Below the pieces are notes generated by a model, which was given only the letters and a program-made list of their open reading frames with translations, was not told where the DNA came from and made no database searches. 64,000 bases of DNA from Morinoia aosen (Eukaryota; Arthropoda; Malacostraca; Amphipoda; Talitridae), in assembly GCA_030386875.1 (NCBI GenBank), contig CM059564.1, positions 42,366,075 to 42,430,074 of the forward strand, in the 5' to 3' direction. Made by a program: the position numbers and the translations under genes. Positions within the stretch are counted from its first letter, which is position 1, and every line of letters begins with the position of its first letter. Below, in pieces: positions 1 through 10,481 of the stretch.

Positions 1-201
1 GCTCGTGTTCCAATTTGTTGTGTCAACTGTGAGGGAAGCCATCTGTCAGGGAGTTCATCGATTAAAACCTGCAATAATATCGAGATGTGCAATAGAGTGC
101 TGCACGCTCGCAAAATGAAATTGAAGCTGAGAAAGCCCAAGCCACACCCAAAGGAATTGATGAGTCAGCTTTTCGGATACTCACACGTCTGTTGCGAATA
201 A
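1..201 (+). pseudogene. Possible non-LTR retrotransposon ORF1 fragment with zinc-knuckle-like motif
   Basis: The frame is open from the first base of the window to TAA at 199-201 (66 codons) and is cut by the window edge. It begins ARVPICCVNCEGSH and then has a Cys at residue 24, giving a C-x2-C-x3-H-x9-C arrangement. Jockey-like ORF1/gag proteins end with a comparable CVNCGG-x-H knuckle, followed by a basic stretch; here RKMKLKLRKPKPHPK follows. The spacing to the last Cys is longer than usual, so it may be a decayed copy or a coincidence. Confidence 0.35.
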
Positions 202-612
202 AATCGTATGGTTTTCATTACTCATGAAAGAGTTTATTGCCATGGATAATCATCAACATCGCGCGCCCTGTTAAGCAACATATGTTCTTTTTAATTTTCA
301 AACATTCCTCCTACGGAATTTGTCAGCAGTCGCGAATACGCGAGAACATGGAATTGAAGAATTAGTTCAAAACATTTTCAAGATGACAAATTATCAGCAA
401 ACAGAAAAATTAAAGCTTACCTTTCATGAAGTTGATGCCGCCAAATTCACAGGCTGGAGCCGATTATGCGTCGAGGTAAATTATTCAGGAACGACTTAGG
501 CCGACAACGCCTTAACACATTTCCGCCAGAAGGAACCTAATGCAAAAGCCGGGACTCGCTGATGCGTCACAAGCTCGAGCTTTGCTCTGGAGTCGGAACT
601 GAACGATGAGGC

Positions 613-848
613 TTAACACTTTGACTGCGGCAGGTAAAACTCAAGTTTAACACTCAACTCAAATTTAAAGTCAATTATGCATAGTAAGTCGTGTTAAAAA
701 TAGCAAATATTAACAGAATCGTTCCTTCTTAAAGATTTGACCAAGTATTTATGAACATTGAGTTGGTGACTACAGGTCGGTCAGCAGCATAATGAAAACT
801 CGCTCAGTGACTGACCACCGGAGGCTCACGTCGCAGTCAAAGTGTTAA
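613..848. mobile_element. TTAA-bounded MITE, copy A1
   Basis: TTAA at 613-616 is followed by CACTTTGACTGCGGC; the other end is GTCGCAGTCAAAGTG followed by TTAA (845-848). The 15-bp inverted ends differ at one position and the TTAA flanks are the target duplication expected of piggyBac-type transposases. No coding capacity in 236 bp, so nonautonomous. A second intact copy lies at 18347-18573. Confidence 0.8.
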
Positions 849-1195
849 CAAACGACTGCACCACCGCAGTCTTCAAACTCTGCGCACTCGCACCACCTCC
901 GTCACGGCGGGTCACCGCTTCACGACCGTACGCAGGCGTTCGTCGAGAGCGAACTCCGACGTGCGCTTTAAACAATCACTGAAACTTCACTGAACTCACA
1001 ACACACTGAAAACCAACGGGAAAAATAAGTTCGAATTATATGCATTGGGAATCATTGTCAACTCAAACAGTAAAACATGAATAATGGAAAACACGCTAAG
1101 ATGGGCACCAATTATAATTTCTCACTTCGGTATCCTGGATATTTTCCCTCGAAAATTCTCTTTTTCCTGAAAGACTAATTCCCCTAAAATAGACA
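849..1195. other. Unannotated stretch
   Basis: Moderately GC-rich at 850-960 (CpG-containing, cacctccgtcacggcgg). No open frame, splice-supported exon or repeat recognised. Confidence 0.5.
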
Positions 1196-1500
1196 TCTTA
1201 ACCGAAGTTCCCATAACTCTTAAACTCATACGAGGTACACAAAGCCTCAATTCAAGACAAGTTGACAGACTAAAATTCCAGCCGAAGTTAAAGTCAGTTT
1301 TTAAACTTATACGAGATACACAAAACCTCAATTCAAGGCAAGGTGCCAGACTAAAATTCCAGCCGAAGTTACTTCAGTCTTTAAACTTATACGAGGTACA
1401 CAAAGCCTCAACTCAAGGCAAGTTGACAGACTGAAATTCCAGCCGAAGTTACATCAGTCTTTAAACTCATACGAGATACATTAGGCCTGAACTCGATGTA
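1196..1500. repeat. 80-bp tandem repeat, about 3.7 copies
   Basis: Units begin near 1205, 1285, 1366 and 1446, each starting ccgaagtt and containing actcatacgaggtacacaa and gacagactaaaattccagc. The last unit diverges after tacgagatacat. The short minus-strand open frame over it (1122-1331) is a by-product of the repeat. Confidence 0.85.
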
Positions 1501-1755
1501 AATTGACGCGCTTCAGACAGCGTTGTGAGGAGGGAGAGACTTATGAAGCACGACAGAGTAGACGGACAGCAATTAGCGGGTCATAGAGGGAGGGCTGCTT
1601 GCTCGGCACACACAGAGTACGAGGCATGCATCGGGGGACGGGAAATTAGCTAGCGAGACAGCCCGCTAGCGCTCATGAAACATGCAGGATGAAGCAACGC
1701 GCAGGGAGAAGTTATTTCCTTAACGCGACCAGCAACAAATCCGCTTCGCAGAAAG
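1501..1755. other. Unannotated stretch
   Basis: No gene or repeat recognised between the 80-bp array and the next TTAA element. Confidence 0.5.
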
Positions 1756-2015
1756 TTAACACGCTGACTGCAATGGGTTAAACTCAAGTTCAATGTTCAA
1801 CTTAAATTTAAACTCAAAAGTTGTTAAAGTTTTTCTCAATAGCAGACATTAACTGGGTATATTATGAATTATATATTATATGGGTATAAATACCATTAAG
1901 TTGAAAAGATTGTTAAAAAAAAAAGTTCAAACGACCCATCGATGGGACGTTTCGCAGCTGGAAAAACTAAAGCACGACCCACCGGTGGGTCGTATCGGAA
2001 GCGACGTATCAAGTA
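1756..2015 (+). mobile_element. TTAA MITE, copy B1 (right end degraded)
   Basis: Starts TTAA (1756-1759) then CACGCTGACTGCAATGGG and runs through a segment also present, reversed, at 39049-39277 and 52492-52676, including a hairpin near cgacccatcgatgggacg (1935-1952) and acgacccaccggtgggtcgt (1975-1994). The expected right terminal repeat and second TTAA are not recognisable, so the right boundary is approximate. Confidence 0.6.
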
Positions 2016-2500
2016 AGATTAGAAAACGGAACTACACCTGCTGCAGAGGATTTGGGCGCCTCTTGTGGTGAGAGACAAGCGTGAAAGTTGGAACACGATG
2101 CTTGAGAGAGACGTGCAAGCTGTTGTCTCCGAATGGTTGTCTGAAGTTCAGGAACGTAAGTACAAAAGTGTACGTGACTGATGTATTACAGCATTTCAGA
2201 CTAGGACAGGGACCGAAAAAAATGAAAAATTTTACGAGGTCGAAGATAACGCTGACCGAAGTGTACACAAAAGCATAGTTGCATCCCGTGTAAAATCTAC
2301 CGAACTGGGCTTGCAAACTACCATTTATATGCAAGACCCTACAGAAGCCGAGGAATATACAACGAACGAACGAAAAGCCTTTGAAGGATAACAAGCCTGC
2401 CCTGCTAAAATCAGAGCCTCACACTCAAGGTATAGACTACGAAGTGCAACACTCGCTTCTAAACTTCAGGGAATACATCGCACAAGTACGCAAAGTTAGT
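2016..2500. other. Unannotated stretch with overlapping short open frames
   Basis: A 120-codon minus-strand frame (2032-2394) and shorter plus-strand frames overlap here. None shows a recognisable motif or splice support, so I do not call a gene. Confidence 0.45.
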
Positions 2501-2745
2501 GATTAGATTAGATTATAAGGGAATTAAGGCCTACCCAACCACAACCATGGTGTGCCCAATTCAGAGACGAAAGAGAATGGCTCCATTTAATATAGAAAAA
2601 AAGAACCGAAAATCCATTCACAAGGGGTGTCCCAACACCCTGCGCCAAGAAACAGCAAGATGGAAAGAAGTTAATGAAACAAAGTAAGATTTGAAGAAAG
2701 TCTTAAGTGTTGAAATAAAGTAATGTGAACAGTTATGAAGCGAAA
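2501..2745 (+). repeat. SINE-like dispersed repeat, degraded copy
   Basis: Starts gattagattagattataagg and follows the family order: gcctacccaaccacaac, a purine run, gccaagaaacagcaagatgg, gaagttaatgaaacaaag, gatttgaagaaagtc. The tail is missing. Confidence 0.6.
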
Positions 2746-3350
2746 CGAAAACGAACCACAGTAGGAATGATCAAATGAGGATGACGACTTGAGAACGCAC
2801 GCTTCTCACTCAAATTGGAAAAATCAGAGAGCTGTTAAGTAAAAGACTTATTAAAAAAGAAATAAAAGCGGTTGAATTACGCCAATTTAACCCTTCGGAG
2901 CATTTTTGGCGAGCTAGAAACATTCACCACGTATGCAAAATTAACGAAAGTAGATGCACATATATTATAAATGGTAAGTAGTGCCAGTTTGGAAACGCAG
3001 ATGTCATATGCATGCCCATTTGCGAAGAGATCCACTCACATTTATCACTTTGTTCTCAAACTCGGCTCGAAGTTGCTCGAAGATACACTCAAATTAGGCC
3101 AAAGTTAAGAGCCATGCCTAAGTTAGCCTGATTGCCACGAGAAGAACAAATTATTCCAAAACAACTCTTCAAGATAACAGCGTTCAGTGTAATGTGAAAT
3201 GGGAATTGGTTGAGAGGAAGACTGAAAAATACAGGTCGAACAACTAGGGACCTGAATGAATGCGTTTTATCTTAGAAATGAAAGCTTTCTCTCATAAATC
3301 AATGAGTTAGAACATGAAAACTGGGTGAATTTATTAACCTTTCAACGCGT
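2746..3350. other. Unannotated stretch
   Basis: AT-rich; no gene, repeat or exon recognised. Confidence 0.5.
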
Positions 3351-3354
3351 ACAG

Positions 3355-3700
3355 AAGAAAAATGAGTACAGATAGTAAATGAGTACAGATAGTAAATGAG
3401 TACAGATAGTAAATGAGTACAGATAGTAAATGAGTACAGATAGTAAATGAGTACAGATAGTAAATGAGTACAGATAGTAAATGAGTACAGATAGTAAATG
3501 AGTACAGATAGTAAATGAGTACAGATAGTAAATGGGTACAGTTAGTAAATGGGTACAGATAGTAAATGGGTACAGATAGTAAATGGGTACAGATAGTAAA
3601 TGAGTACAGATAGTAAATGAGTACAGATAGTAAATGAGTACAGATAGTAAATGGGTACAGATAGTAAATGAGTACAGATAGTAAATGAGTACAGATAGTC
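3355..3700. repeat. 17-bp minisatellite, about 20 copies
   Basis: Unit agtaaatgagtacagat repeated head to tail with rare a-to-g changes (gggtacag). Because 17 is not a multiple of 3, one strand read in any frame cycles through the same 17-residue peptide, which explains the long minus-strand open frames here. Not a gene. Confidence 0.95.
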
Positions 3701-4460
3701 ACGAGAAAATCCCAAGAAAGAATGCAAGTCGGAAGAAATTTTAACAGAACCAGTATCTTTTTTCACGTAATATTCTCAAATTTTAAGGCGAAAAGACCCA
3801 GAGTGTGCTTGCACTAATGATCAATTATACATCATAATGAGGGCAAAAAGCCTGGGCATAGCCCTTCATAATCATTATTATTAATTTGACATCTAGCCCC
3901 AGCGCGCCACAACAGTGAAGACAAAAGGGAGAAGCTGAAGACGTCAATGCGAGCTCGCCATAAAATGCTCGACAAACAGCGGCAGAAATCAGGGGGGCAC
4001 GGCACACAGTGGAAGCGAGGGCGACGGGTACGTAATTAAGAGTCTTTGGTGCCAGCAGTCGGAGAGCAAAGCAAATGAATCCAAGGACAAAAAGAGGGTG
4101 AAGTGTACGATCAGTGAAGAACCTAAACAGGAAAAGCGAAAGAGGAATGAAAGAACAGGAAGTTTCAAGTTGAATCAGAAATAAAAATCGAAAAAGAATA
4201 CGGGGACAAAAACAGATACTAATTGATTGGATAAATTAGGCTGCACTCTCAAAACAAAATGGACGTGAGGAAATTCGTGCTTAAGAATATATTCCAATCC
4301 TTAAAAGGAAAAAACAGCTTGAGTAAACGATGACATTGTCTTCCATGAATTTGTGAACATCGCACAAGCAAATACCGTAACGAGCAGAAAAAAGCATAGG
4401 AAAAAAGATTGTTAGGGGATTTGACCAGTGTTATCGGCGACTTCCGAAGAGTTAGTTGGC
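3701..4460. other. Unannotated stretch
   Basis: Purine-rich on the plus strand, especially 4090-4200. No gene recognised. Confidence 0.5.
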
Positions 4461-4464
4461 TACT

Positions 4465-4910
4465 ACAGTAAAGCAGTGAAACGACGATAACGGAGAAATG
4501 AGATAATTACGCAAAAATATCGCGGACTGAACAACATCGTAAAAAGAACACTACAGAGGAAGTTAAGCCCGAAACAGGTGTGTGCCAGGGGCGGAGGTGT
4601 TACAGGGAGCAAGATGAACAATGAATGAAATCGTAAATAGAACATTACAGAACACTACAATGATAAAGCACTACCAAGGATGAATGGCACCGTAAGAAGA
4701 ACACTATGGAACACCATAGAGGAAGTAGAACAGGTGTGTGTGTGTATGTGTGTGCCAGGTACCACATGGCGGTGTCACAGAATAAAGACAAAGGAGAGGC
4801 GGATGAATGACATCGTAAGCAGAACACTACAAAGGATGAATGGCACCGTAAAAAGAACACTACAGAAGACCAGAGAGGAAGTGAAGCAGGTGTGTGTGTG
4901 GCAGGCAGCA
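4465..4910. repeat. Degenerate tandem repeats around a gaacactacag core
   Basis: Recurring modules such as catcgtaaaaagaacactac, gaggaagt and caggtgtgtgtgtg appear about five times with irregular spacing (4530, 4630, 4690, 4810, 4845). Short open frames on both strands here come from these repeats and are not supported as genes. Confidence 0.7.
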
Positions 4911-5039
4911 CAGAGGGAAGATGAAGCGGAAGGAGCAGCGGAGGAGGGAGGGGGCGAGCGTACGTGCACGAGAGGCACGCCAGGTAAGGCGAGTAAGTCG
5001 TCAGACCAGTGTCTGCCTGCCAGCCTTGGGTGCCCGCTG

Positions 5040-5215
5040 CACTCCTCCACTCGCAAGCCGCTCCTCCCTACCTCCACTCGCATTCACACACCTCCACTCG
5101 TATCCACACCTAGCTCCACTCGTATCTACACCTCCCTTCGTATCCACACGCCTCCACTCGCATCCATACACCTTCACTCACATCCACACCTCCACTAACA
5201 TCCACATACAAGCCG
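5040..5215. repeat. Short tandem repeat, tccactcgtatccacac-type unit
   Basis: About nine imperfect units of 16-21 bp with core cctccactcgtatccacacc. The block is flanked by two related segments, caagccgctcctccc (5055 and 5211), so the array may have expanded between a short direct duplication. Confidence 0.8.
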
Positions 5216-5235
5216 CTCCTCCCAACCTCCTCCGT

Positions 5236-6000
5236 GTAATTTCAGGATTGGTTGTCTCGTGTTCTTGCTATAGGTAGTTCATTAAATATGGGAGCCCGGT
5301 ACCAAATGTTTACATGTAGCTTTTCACGAGCATTTGCATTTGCCCACGTATGTAGACAGCGATAACTTGTAGTTCAGGTACAGAAGGTGATCAAATTTTA
5401 GCACCTGTTCTATTATTTTAGTAAAGCAAAATCAGTAGCACGGTTGCTTCTAACTCCAAAAATTTGACTGCTGAATCTATGTAACGTGAGCGATTAGAAA
5501 AGTTCGGTACGACACTTCGTTCAGTAGCTGTGTTTGCGGTACATATTGCAGACGAGGAATTTACCTTTTAAGAACAGGAATCAACGTTCGAAAAAAATAC
5601 CGCTGGAAGAATGGGAGAAGCATATTTGAAGAACACTCGAGCAAATCATGTGCTTCAGTAAGTCGAGTAATCCGTGTAAATTCCTCCTCAGTGTCCTGGG
5701 TGTAATTTGAGGATTGGTCGCTGAGAGTTTTTGAAATAATTCATCAAATATGTGGTATAAAATATTTAAATGTAACTTGTTTTTTAAAGGGTTCAAGAAA
5801 ATATGAGTGGACTCGCACGCTGAGTATTAATTTTAACAAAAACGCGTGTGTAGTAACTTAAACGGAGAGTTAATGGAATAGTTCAACAAAAATGACGTAT
5901 AAAATATTTAGATATAACTTATTTCTCAAGGAATTCGAGAAAATAACAGTGGACTCAGATGAGTGCGTAGTAATTTTAACTGTGTCCGAGCAGGGAAGAT
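5236..6000. repeat. Three diverged copies of a roughly 110-140 bp unit
   Basis: Segments near 5236-5330, 5698-5850 and 5870-6000 share gtgtaattt-aggattgg, then ttcatcaaatatg-ggtataaaat, then aaatgtaacttg and (copies 2 and 3) gaaaataa-agtggactc followed by taattttaac. Spacing differs, so this is a broken local duplication. Confidence 0.6.
5495..5650. repeat. Dispersed repeat, copy 1 (partner at 7970-8130)
   Basis: About 140 bp shared with 7970-8130: aaagttc, then gacacttcgttcagtagctg, ggtac-tatt-cagacgagg, the run of a followed by caccgct, gaagaat-ggagaag and attcgagc. Roughly 85 percent identical by eye. Same orientation, 2.5 kb apart. Confidence 0.75.
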
Positions 6001-6411
6001 GGAAAAGTCTCGTATTCTTCCATGGCAGCACTTTTTTTGCCAACTCGCCCGCAAAAACACAGGCTGCTGTTAACAGCGTTTGTCTGTCCATGATCGTACG
6101 TAAGTTCTTCGGGTGTTACGCTCCCTGATTACGACTCCGCACCTGATGGTCAAATAGCAGAAGTCATTGAATGTCAAAGTGTTAGTGGATGAGAGTGTTC
6201 AACGTCCCACAGATTTATAGCACACTCGTTGAACGGAAAGAAAACCTATGTTGTTCTAGAATCGGTACAGCTTGGGTCGTTAATCATAAGAGAACAGAGC
6301 CTGTTTTGTATTTGACACAAAAATTTTTTCCACGAATATCAGTTTCATGAACGACTAAAGGAAAGCAGCGGTTATTGAAGTCATGGAAGGATCAGGAGTT
6401 AAAACTATTAA
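6001..6411. other. Unannotated stretch
   Basis: Nothing recognised between the local duplication and the first foldback element. Confidence 0.45.
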
Positions 6412-6419
6412 GAAATTGA

Positions 6420-6968
6420 GGTAAATGTTGAGGATTAACCGGGAATCGATATTTGATTTTTCGGTGCCTAAACATAGTTAATTAGATCGAAATAAACAAG
6501 TTTTCTTCTATGCACTTTCCGCCGTAAATAAGTATTTTACGAGTTATAGCGGTGAATTAGCTACCGCAACTCAAGTGTTTGAAGCGGGAAGTAATTCATT
6601 GAGCCTGGCGAATGGCAACGCTGCAATGGAGTATCGCTTCCGGCGCCCTCGTCATCAGAGACGAAACTGAACCTACCTCGCTAACTCGTGAAATATTCAT
6701 TTGACGAAAAAAGTGTATAGAAGAAAAGTAGTTTATTTCGATGTTATTACCATGATTCAAGCAAACAAAAATTCGAAAATCAATGAGTAGCTGTTTATTC
6801 GAGCGCATTCGTAATCAGAGACGAAACTAAACCTACCGCTATAATTCGTATAATACTCATTTACGACGGAAAGGGCATAGAAGAAAACTTGTTTATTTCA
6901 AACTAATTAACTATGTTTAGGATTCGAAAAGTGGAAAATCGATTCCCGGTTAATCCTCAACATTTACC
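6420..6968. mobile_element. Foldback DNA transposon FB-a, copy 1
   Basis: Inverted repeats of 134 bp (6420-6553 and 6835-6968), about 90 percent identical, begin GGTAAATGTTGAGG and end agcggt. Flanks show an 8-bp duplication, GAAATTGA (6412-6419) and GAAATTAA (6969-6976), one mismatch. A further partial copy of the repeat sits inside at about 6690-6780. 549 bp, no coding capacity. An 8-bp duplication fits hAT, P or Merlin-type transposases; the superfamily is not determined. The second copy is at 54914-56441, in the opposite orientation. Confidence 0.85.
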
Positions 6969-6989
6969 GAAATTAAGGCCAGGGAATTT

Positions 6990-7529
6990 GGTCAATATTG
7001 AATTTAATGTTGTCAATGAATTTCATACATTCGTAGGTATACATAGGTAATATAGTCGATTTTAAGACGTTTTGCACGAATGACAATGTGCCCGGAAATG
7101 CTTAGTTTAGGAGATATAGGATAAATAACGCCAGGTAAGAATAGCATTAACGGCAGTTTCGATATGGCTCTTCCGGCGTTTTGCGGACGCGGACCACGCC
7201 AAGTTTTTTGGCGGGAGTCATCGGCCTCGGTATGGTTGAGTTAAATTAAGATATTTTAGGCTTACTTAGGTTAGGATACTTAACTAAATTAACTTTACCA
7301 AACCTAACCTTACCTATCGTTACGTCAGAACCGGATTTCTGCTTATTTACCTCTCCGTTTGTTCAATTTTATAAACGACGTTCCTATAACTTCAAAGTTA
7401 AATATCTCCAAAAATAAGCATTTCCGGGCACATTGTCATTCATGTAAAACGTCTTAAAATCGACTATATTACCTATCTATACATACGAAATTATGAAATT
7501 CGTTGACAACATTATATTCAATATTGACC
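6990..7529. mobile_element. Foldback DNA transposon FB-b
   Basis: Inverted repeats of about 135 bp (6990-7125 and about 7395-7529) starting GGTCAATATTGAAT and containing taatatagtcgattttaaga and tgacaatgtgcccggaaatg. It is flanked by a perfect 8-bp duplication GGGAATTT (6982-6989 and 7530-7537). Termini begin GGT like FB-a, and it lies only 21 bp from it. Internal 270 bp has no open frame. Confidence 0.87.
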
Positions 7530-7537
7530 GGGAATTT

Positions 7538-7965
7538 TTACTCGAAGCTCAAATATGCTTCTCGAGTTAGTACGAACAATGAGATGCAGAATAAACCAAC
7601 ACAGAAACTCAATCTAACAGTTTTCCTTTCCATTAAGGAAAGGATTCATCGAATCACATTCGAAACCATATATTGAACACGTATATCCACAAAAATATAC
7701 ATGCATAAGTACGATAGCAAAGTACAACTACATACATATGGTTTCCACGGCACATGCACACATACCTAAGCAGATATTACTTCAAGTTGTTACAGTACGC
7801 AATCAAATTGCCCCACATGTTATAATTTGTTGAGAAAGCAATGCACGGCTGTTTATAATTCCTCAATTTTCATTGCTAATCCAATGTCAGAGATAAAGTA
7901 GCTATAAAATGAAAGATCGCAACTGATGTTCAACTTGCGCAAAAATATCTATCAATATCGTCAAT
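7538..7965. other. Unannotated stretch
   Basis: AT-rich, no feature recognised. Confidence 0.5.
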
Positions 7966-7969
7966 GCCT

Positions 7970-8130
7970 TTACACATGGGAAAAGTTCAGAAGGACACTT
8001 CGTTCAGTAGCTGTTTTTTCGGTACGTATTACAGACGAGGCATTTACTTTTCAAGATCAGGGATCACACGTTCATCAAAAAAAAACACCGCTCGAAGAAT
8101 AGGAGAAGTATATGAAGCACATTCGAGCTT
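7970..8130. repeat. Dispersed repeat, copy 2 (partner at 5495-5650)
   Basis: Direct-orientation partner of the segment at 5495-5650, with an added run of a before caccgct. The short plus-strand open frame here (7964-8188) is not shared by the partner, so it is not coding. Confidence 0.75.
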
Positions 8131-8930
8131 TAAATTATGGAAATTTATCCAACATTGCGGAAGGAAGGTACAAGCTGGCTTCCAATAACCGGGGCAAATT
8201 TGTCTCATGGAAATGAAGATATTCTCGTTGAGTCACTCGCACTTTTTCCACAAAATGACGAGGTGGAACAGGAATAAGGGCGACACGTAACTCATCACAA
8301 TAATCAAGCCAACATAACGGTTGATCGAGCAAAAACTGTACACCTCCTGGCTACTCGTGCAGCAGCGAACGGACAGAAGGACCGCACGCATTACCGTCCC
8401 CACCACAGCCAAGCGCGAACTGAACTGCGGAGCGCTGGGGAAGAACAGGAACTTGCAGAGTGAAGTTGCTGCAACGCTGCATCGCCTCGTAAGGACTCCG
8501 GTCGTCCGGCTTATGCAAATCGTATCAATAAAAGCTCAATAAGATGCGCTTTTAAGCTTTAGTAGTGTTATCCGTGCAAATTAATCTGCGTGTCTTGAAA
8601 TTGTTCTTCGTTTTAAAAGATAAGCTGGTTTTGAATAACACACAATCGACTTTCCCCCTAGCGGTAAGTGAAGAGATTTTTTACATGTTTATAAAATTTT
8701 ACTATTTCTTGCTATGGTAATTTTTTTTTAAATTCGATGTGTTTTCATTTGGTGGACTTCATTTCATGTTCTCCCCAAAAAATTAAACATGACCTAGTTC
8801 GTCAAAAATTATTCATAACTTATTCGTTTACTCTATTTTGATAAAAAATTATTTCATCTTTAAAGCACATGTCAATACTTTTTATTCATTGATAGAATTT
8901 ACAAAATCATAGAGCGAATAATAGGATTAG
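8131..8930. other. Unannotated stretch
   Basis: A relatively GC-rich patch at 8330-8520 carries a 73-codon frame (8321-8542) ending near an AATAAA (8528); no motif is recognisable. The rest is AT-rich. Confidence 0.4.
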
Positions 8931-9280
8931 GGTATTATAGGATAATAATATTAGGGTATTATAGAATACTAGGATAAGGATATTAGGGCAATAGGATAAT
9001 GGCTTCGTATGATAATAGGACAAGAGTAATATAGGATAGTAGGATAAGGGTATTGAAGGATAGTAGGATTACAGCATAATAGGATAATAGGATAAGGGTA
9101 TTATAGGATGATGAGATTGTAGCATTATAGGATAATAGGATAAGGGTATTATAGGATGATGAGATTATAGCATTATAGGATAATAGGATAAGGGTATTAT
9201 AGGATGATGAGATAATAGCATTATAGGATAATAGTTTAAGGGTAATATAGGATAATAAGATTACGGTATTTATCAAGCAA
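8930..9280. repeat. 48-bp satellite built from an aggataatag-type subunit
   Basis: Higher-order period of 48 bp is clear at 9121, 9169 and 9217 (agcattataggataatagga...). Earlier units are less regular. The 97-codon minus-strand frame cycles a 16-residue peptide and is repeat-derived. Confidence 0.9.
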
Positions 9281-10312
9281 AGTTCATGTACACGAATATT
9301 CCGTAAGGTGTAAAAACTTTAACTGAAGCAAATAAATGAAAATTGCTAAATTCAATCCTGAGAATAAGCTTCATGAACCACCTGCTTCCTCAATATTAGT
9401 TGACTTTTATGGCTCGAAAAACTTACTCGTAATATCCAAAAAAATTTTCACTGAAATATTTTTACTTGATATATACATAGACGTTTGATGCTATACGAAT
9501 TAGTGAAACAACATATCAGAAAACGCCTTCCTTCTTATAATTTCCACAGTGAACTTAAAATAAACATAGACGTGTAATACTAGACGAGTCGATGACATTT
9601 CTGAATATACTCCCCAGAAATTCAAAGGAGGTTCTTAACGAAGGAGGCTTCTGACTTTCCATTTAGTGCGAATGTGAAAGAAAAATAGGGCAGAAATAAT
9701 TTTTATCACACGTTTCTAACTATTCCCATGCTTTTAAGGAAACTTGAAAGGCGTCAGCGCGTTTTCAAGTTCTTCTTTGAAAATTGGAACTTCAGTAGAC
9801 TGAAGACTGAAGTACGTTTTGGATAGTTCATCATGCAATGTCACAGTTTCTTCTATGATACAGTATAATAAGTAACTAACGTCAAGGTTCCATAATCGCG
9901 TCGTAAACTTGTATCTATTACAGCATTCCGTACGACTTAAAACCTATCAGTTTAGTCGTGGGCTAAAAAGAAAAGGCGTCATTTACACACTCTGATTGAA
10001 TAGTTTTCTTTTTAATGCGCAAGTTGACTCAAAACAAGCGTGTAACTTTTGATTAGAAGTAGTCAAATCGAGAATCTGTGCTACGAACCTAAAATTTTAG
10101 TATTAGACACAAAAATCCAATTTACTCAAGTTAGCGCACTCGGCCCATTGAGAGAAGTAGGCTTTTCTAAAAAGTTTGAGTAAACCCGTAAATCTTTCAT
10201 TACTTTCGATTGATTGATTGATTCTTCTGTCACTATTTAGCATTGAGGCATCCATTTTACAGTGTGTGAATGTATAATAACAATCTAGCTACCGTAGACG
10301 GTCAACATCGTA
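9281..10312. other. Unannotated stretch
   Basis: No gene, repeat or transposon end recognised in about 1 kb. Confidence 0.5.
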
Positions 10313-10314
10313 TA

Positions 10315-10479
10315 TACCGTATGCCACACAAAAACCCGCCGAGTATTTATTTTCCTGTATCAGTAATATCATCATAAGAATACCCTAAGCATTTCATTTC
10401 TTTCAAAATAGAAAAGGTATTATTGATTATGATACGGGAAAATAATTACTCGGTTCGGGTTTTTGTAGGAGACACTGTA
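10315..10479. mobile_element. Palindromic TA-flanked MITE, copy 1 (mariner-like)
   Basis: Arms 10315-10375 and 10416-10479 are inverted copies sharing acaaaaacccg, ccgagta-ttattttcc-gta and atacc. Ends read TACCGTATG and CACTGTA with TA on both sides, as expected for Tc1/mariner-type insertion. A better-preserved copy is at 49623-49810. Confidence 0.75.
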
Positions 10480-10481
10480 TA

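Noticed and set aside
3334-3766. Long minus-strand frames of 122 and 74 codons
   Set aside because: They translate the 17-bp minisatellite; the same peptide appears in every frame of that strand.
7250-7320. Second telomere-like patch (cttacttaggttagg and aacctaacctta)
   Set aside because: Only one or two TTAGG-like words inside the foldback element FB-b, not a tandem array.
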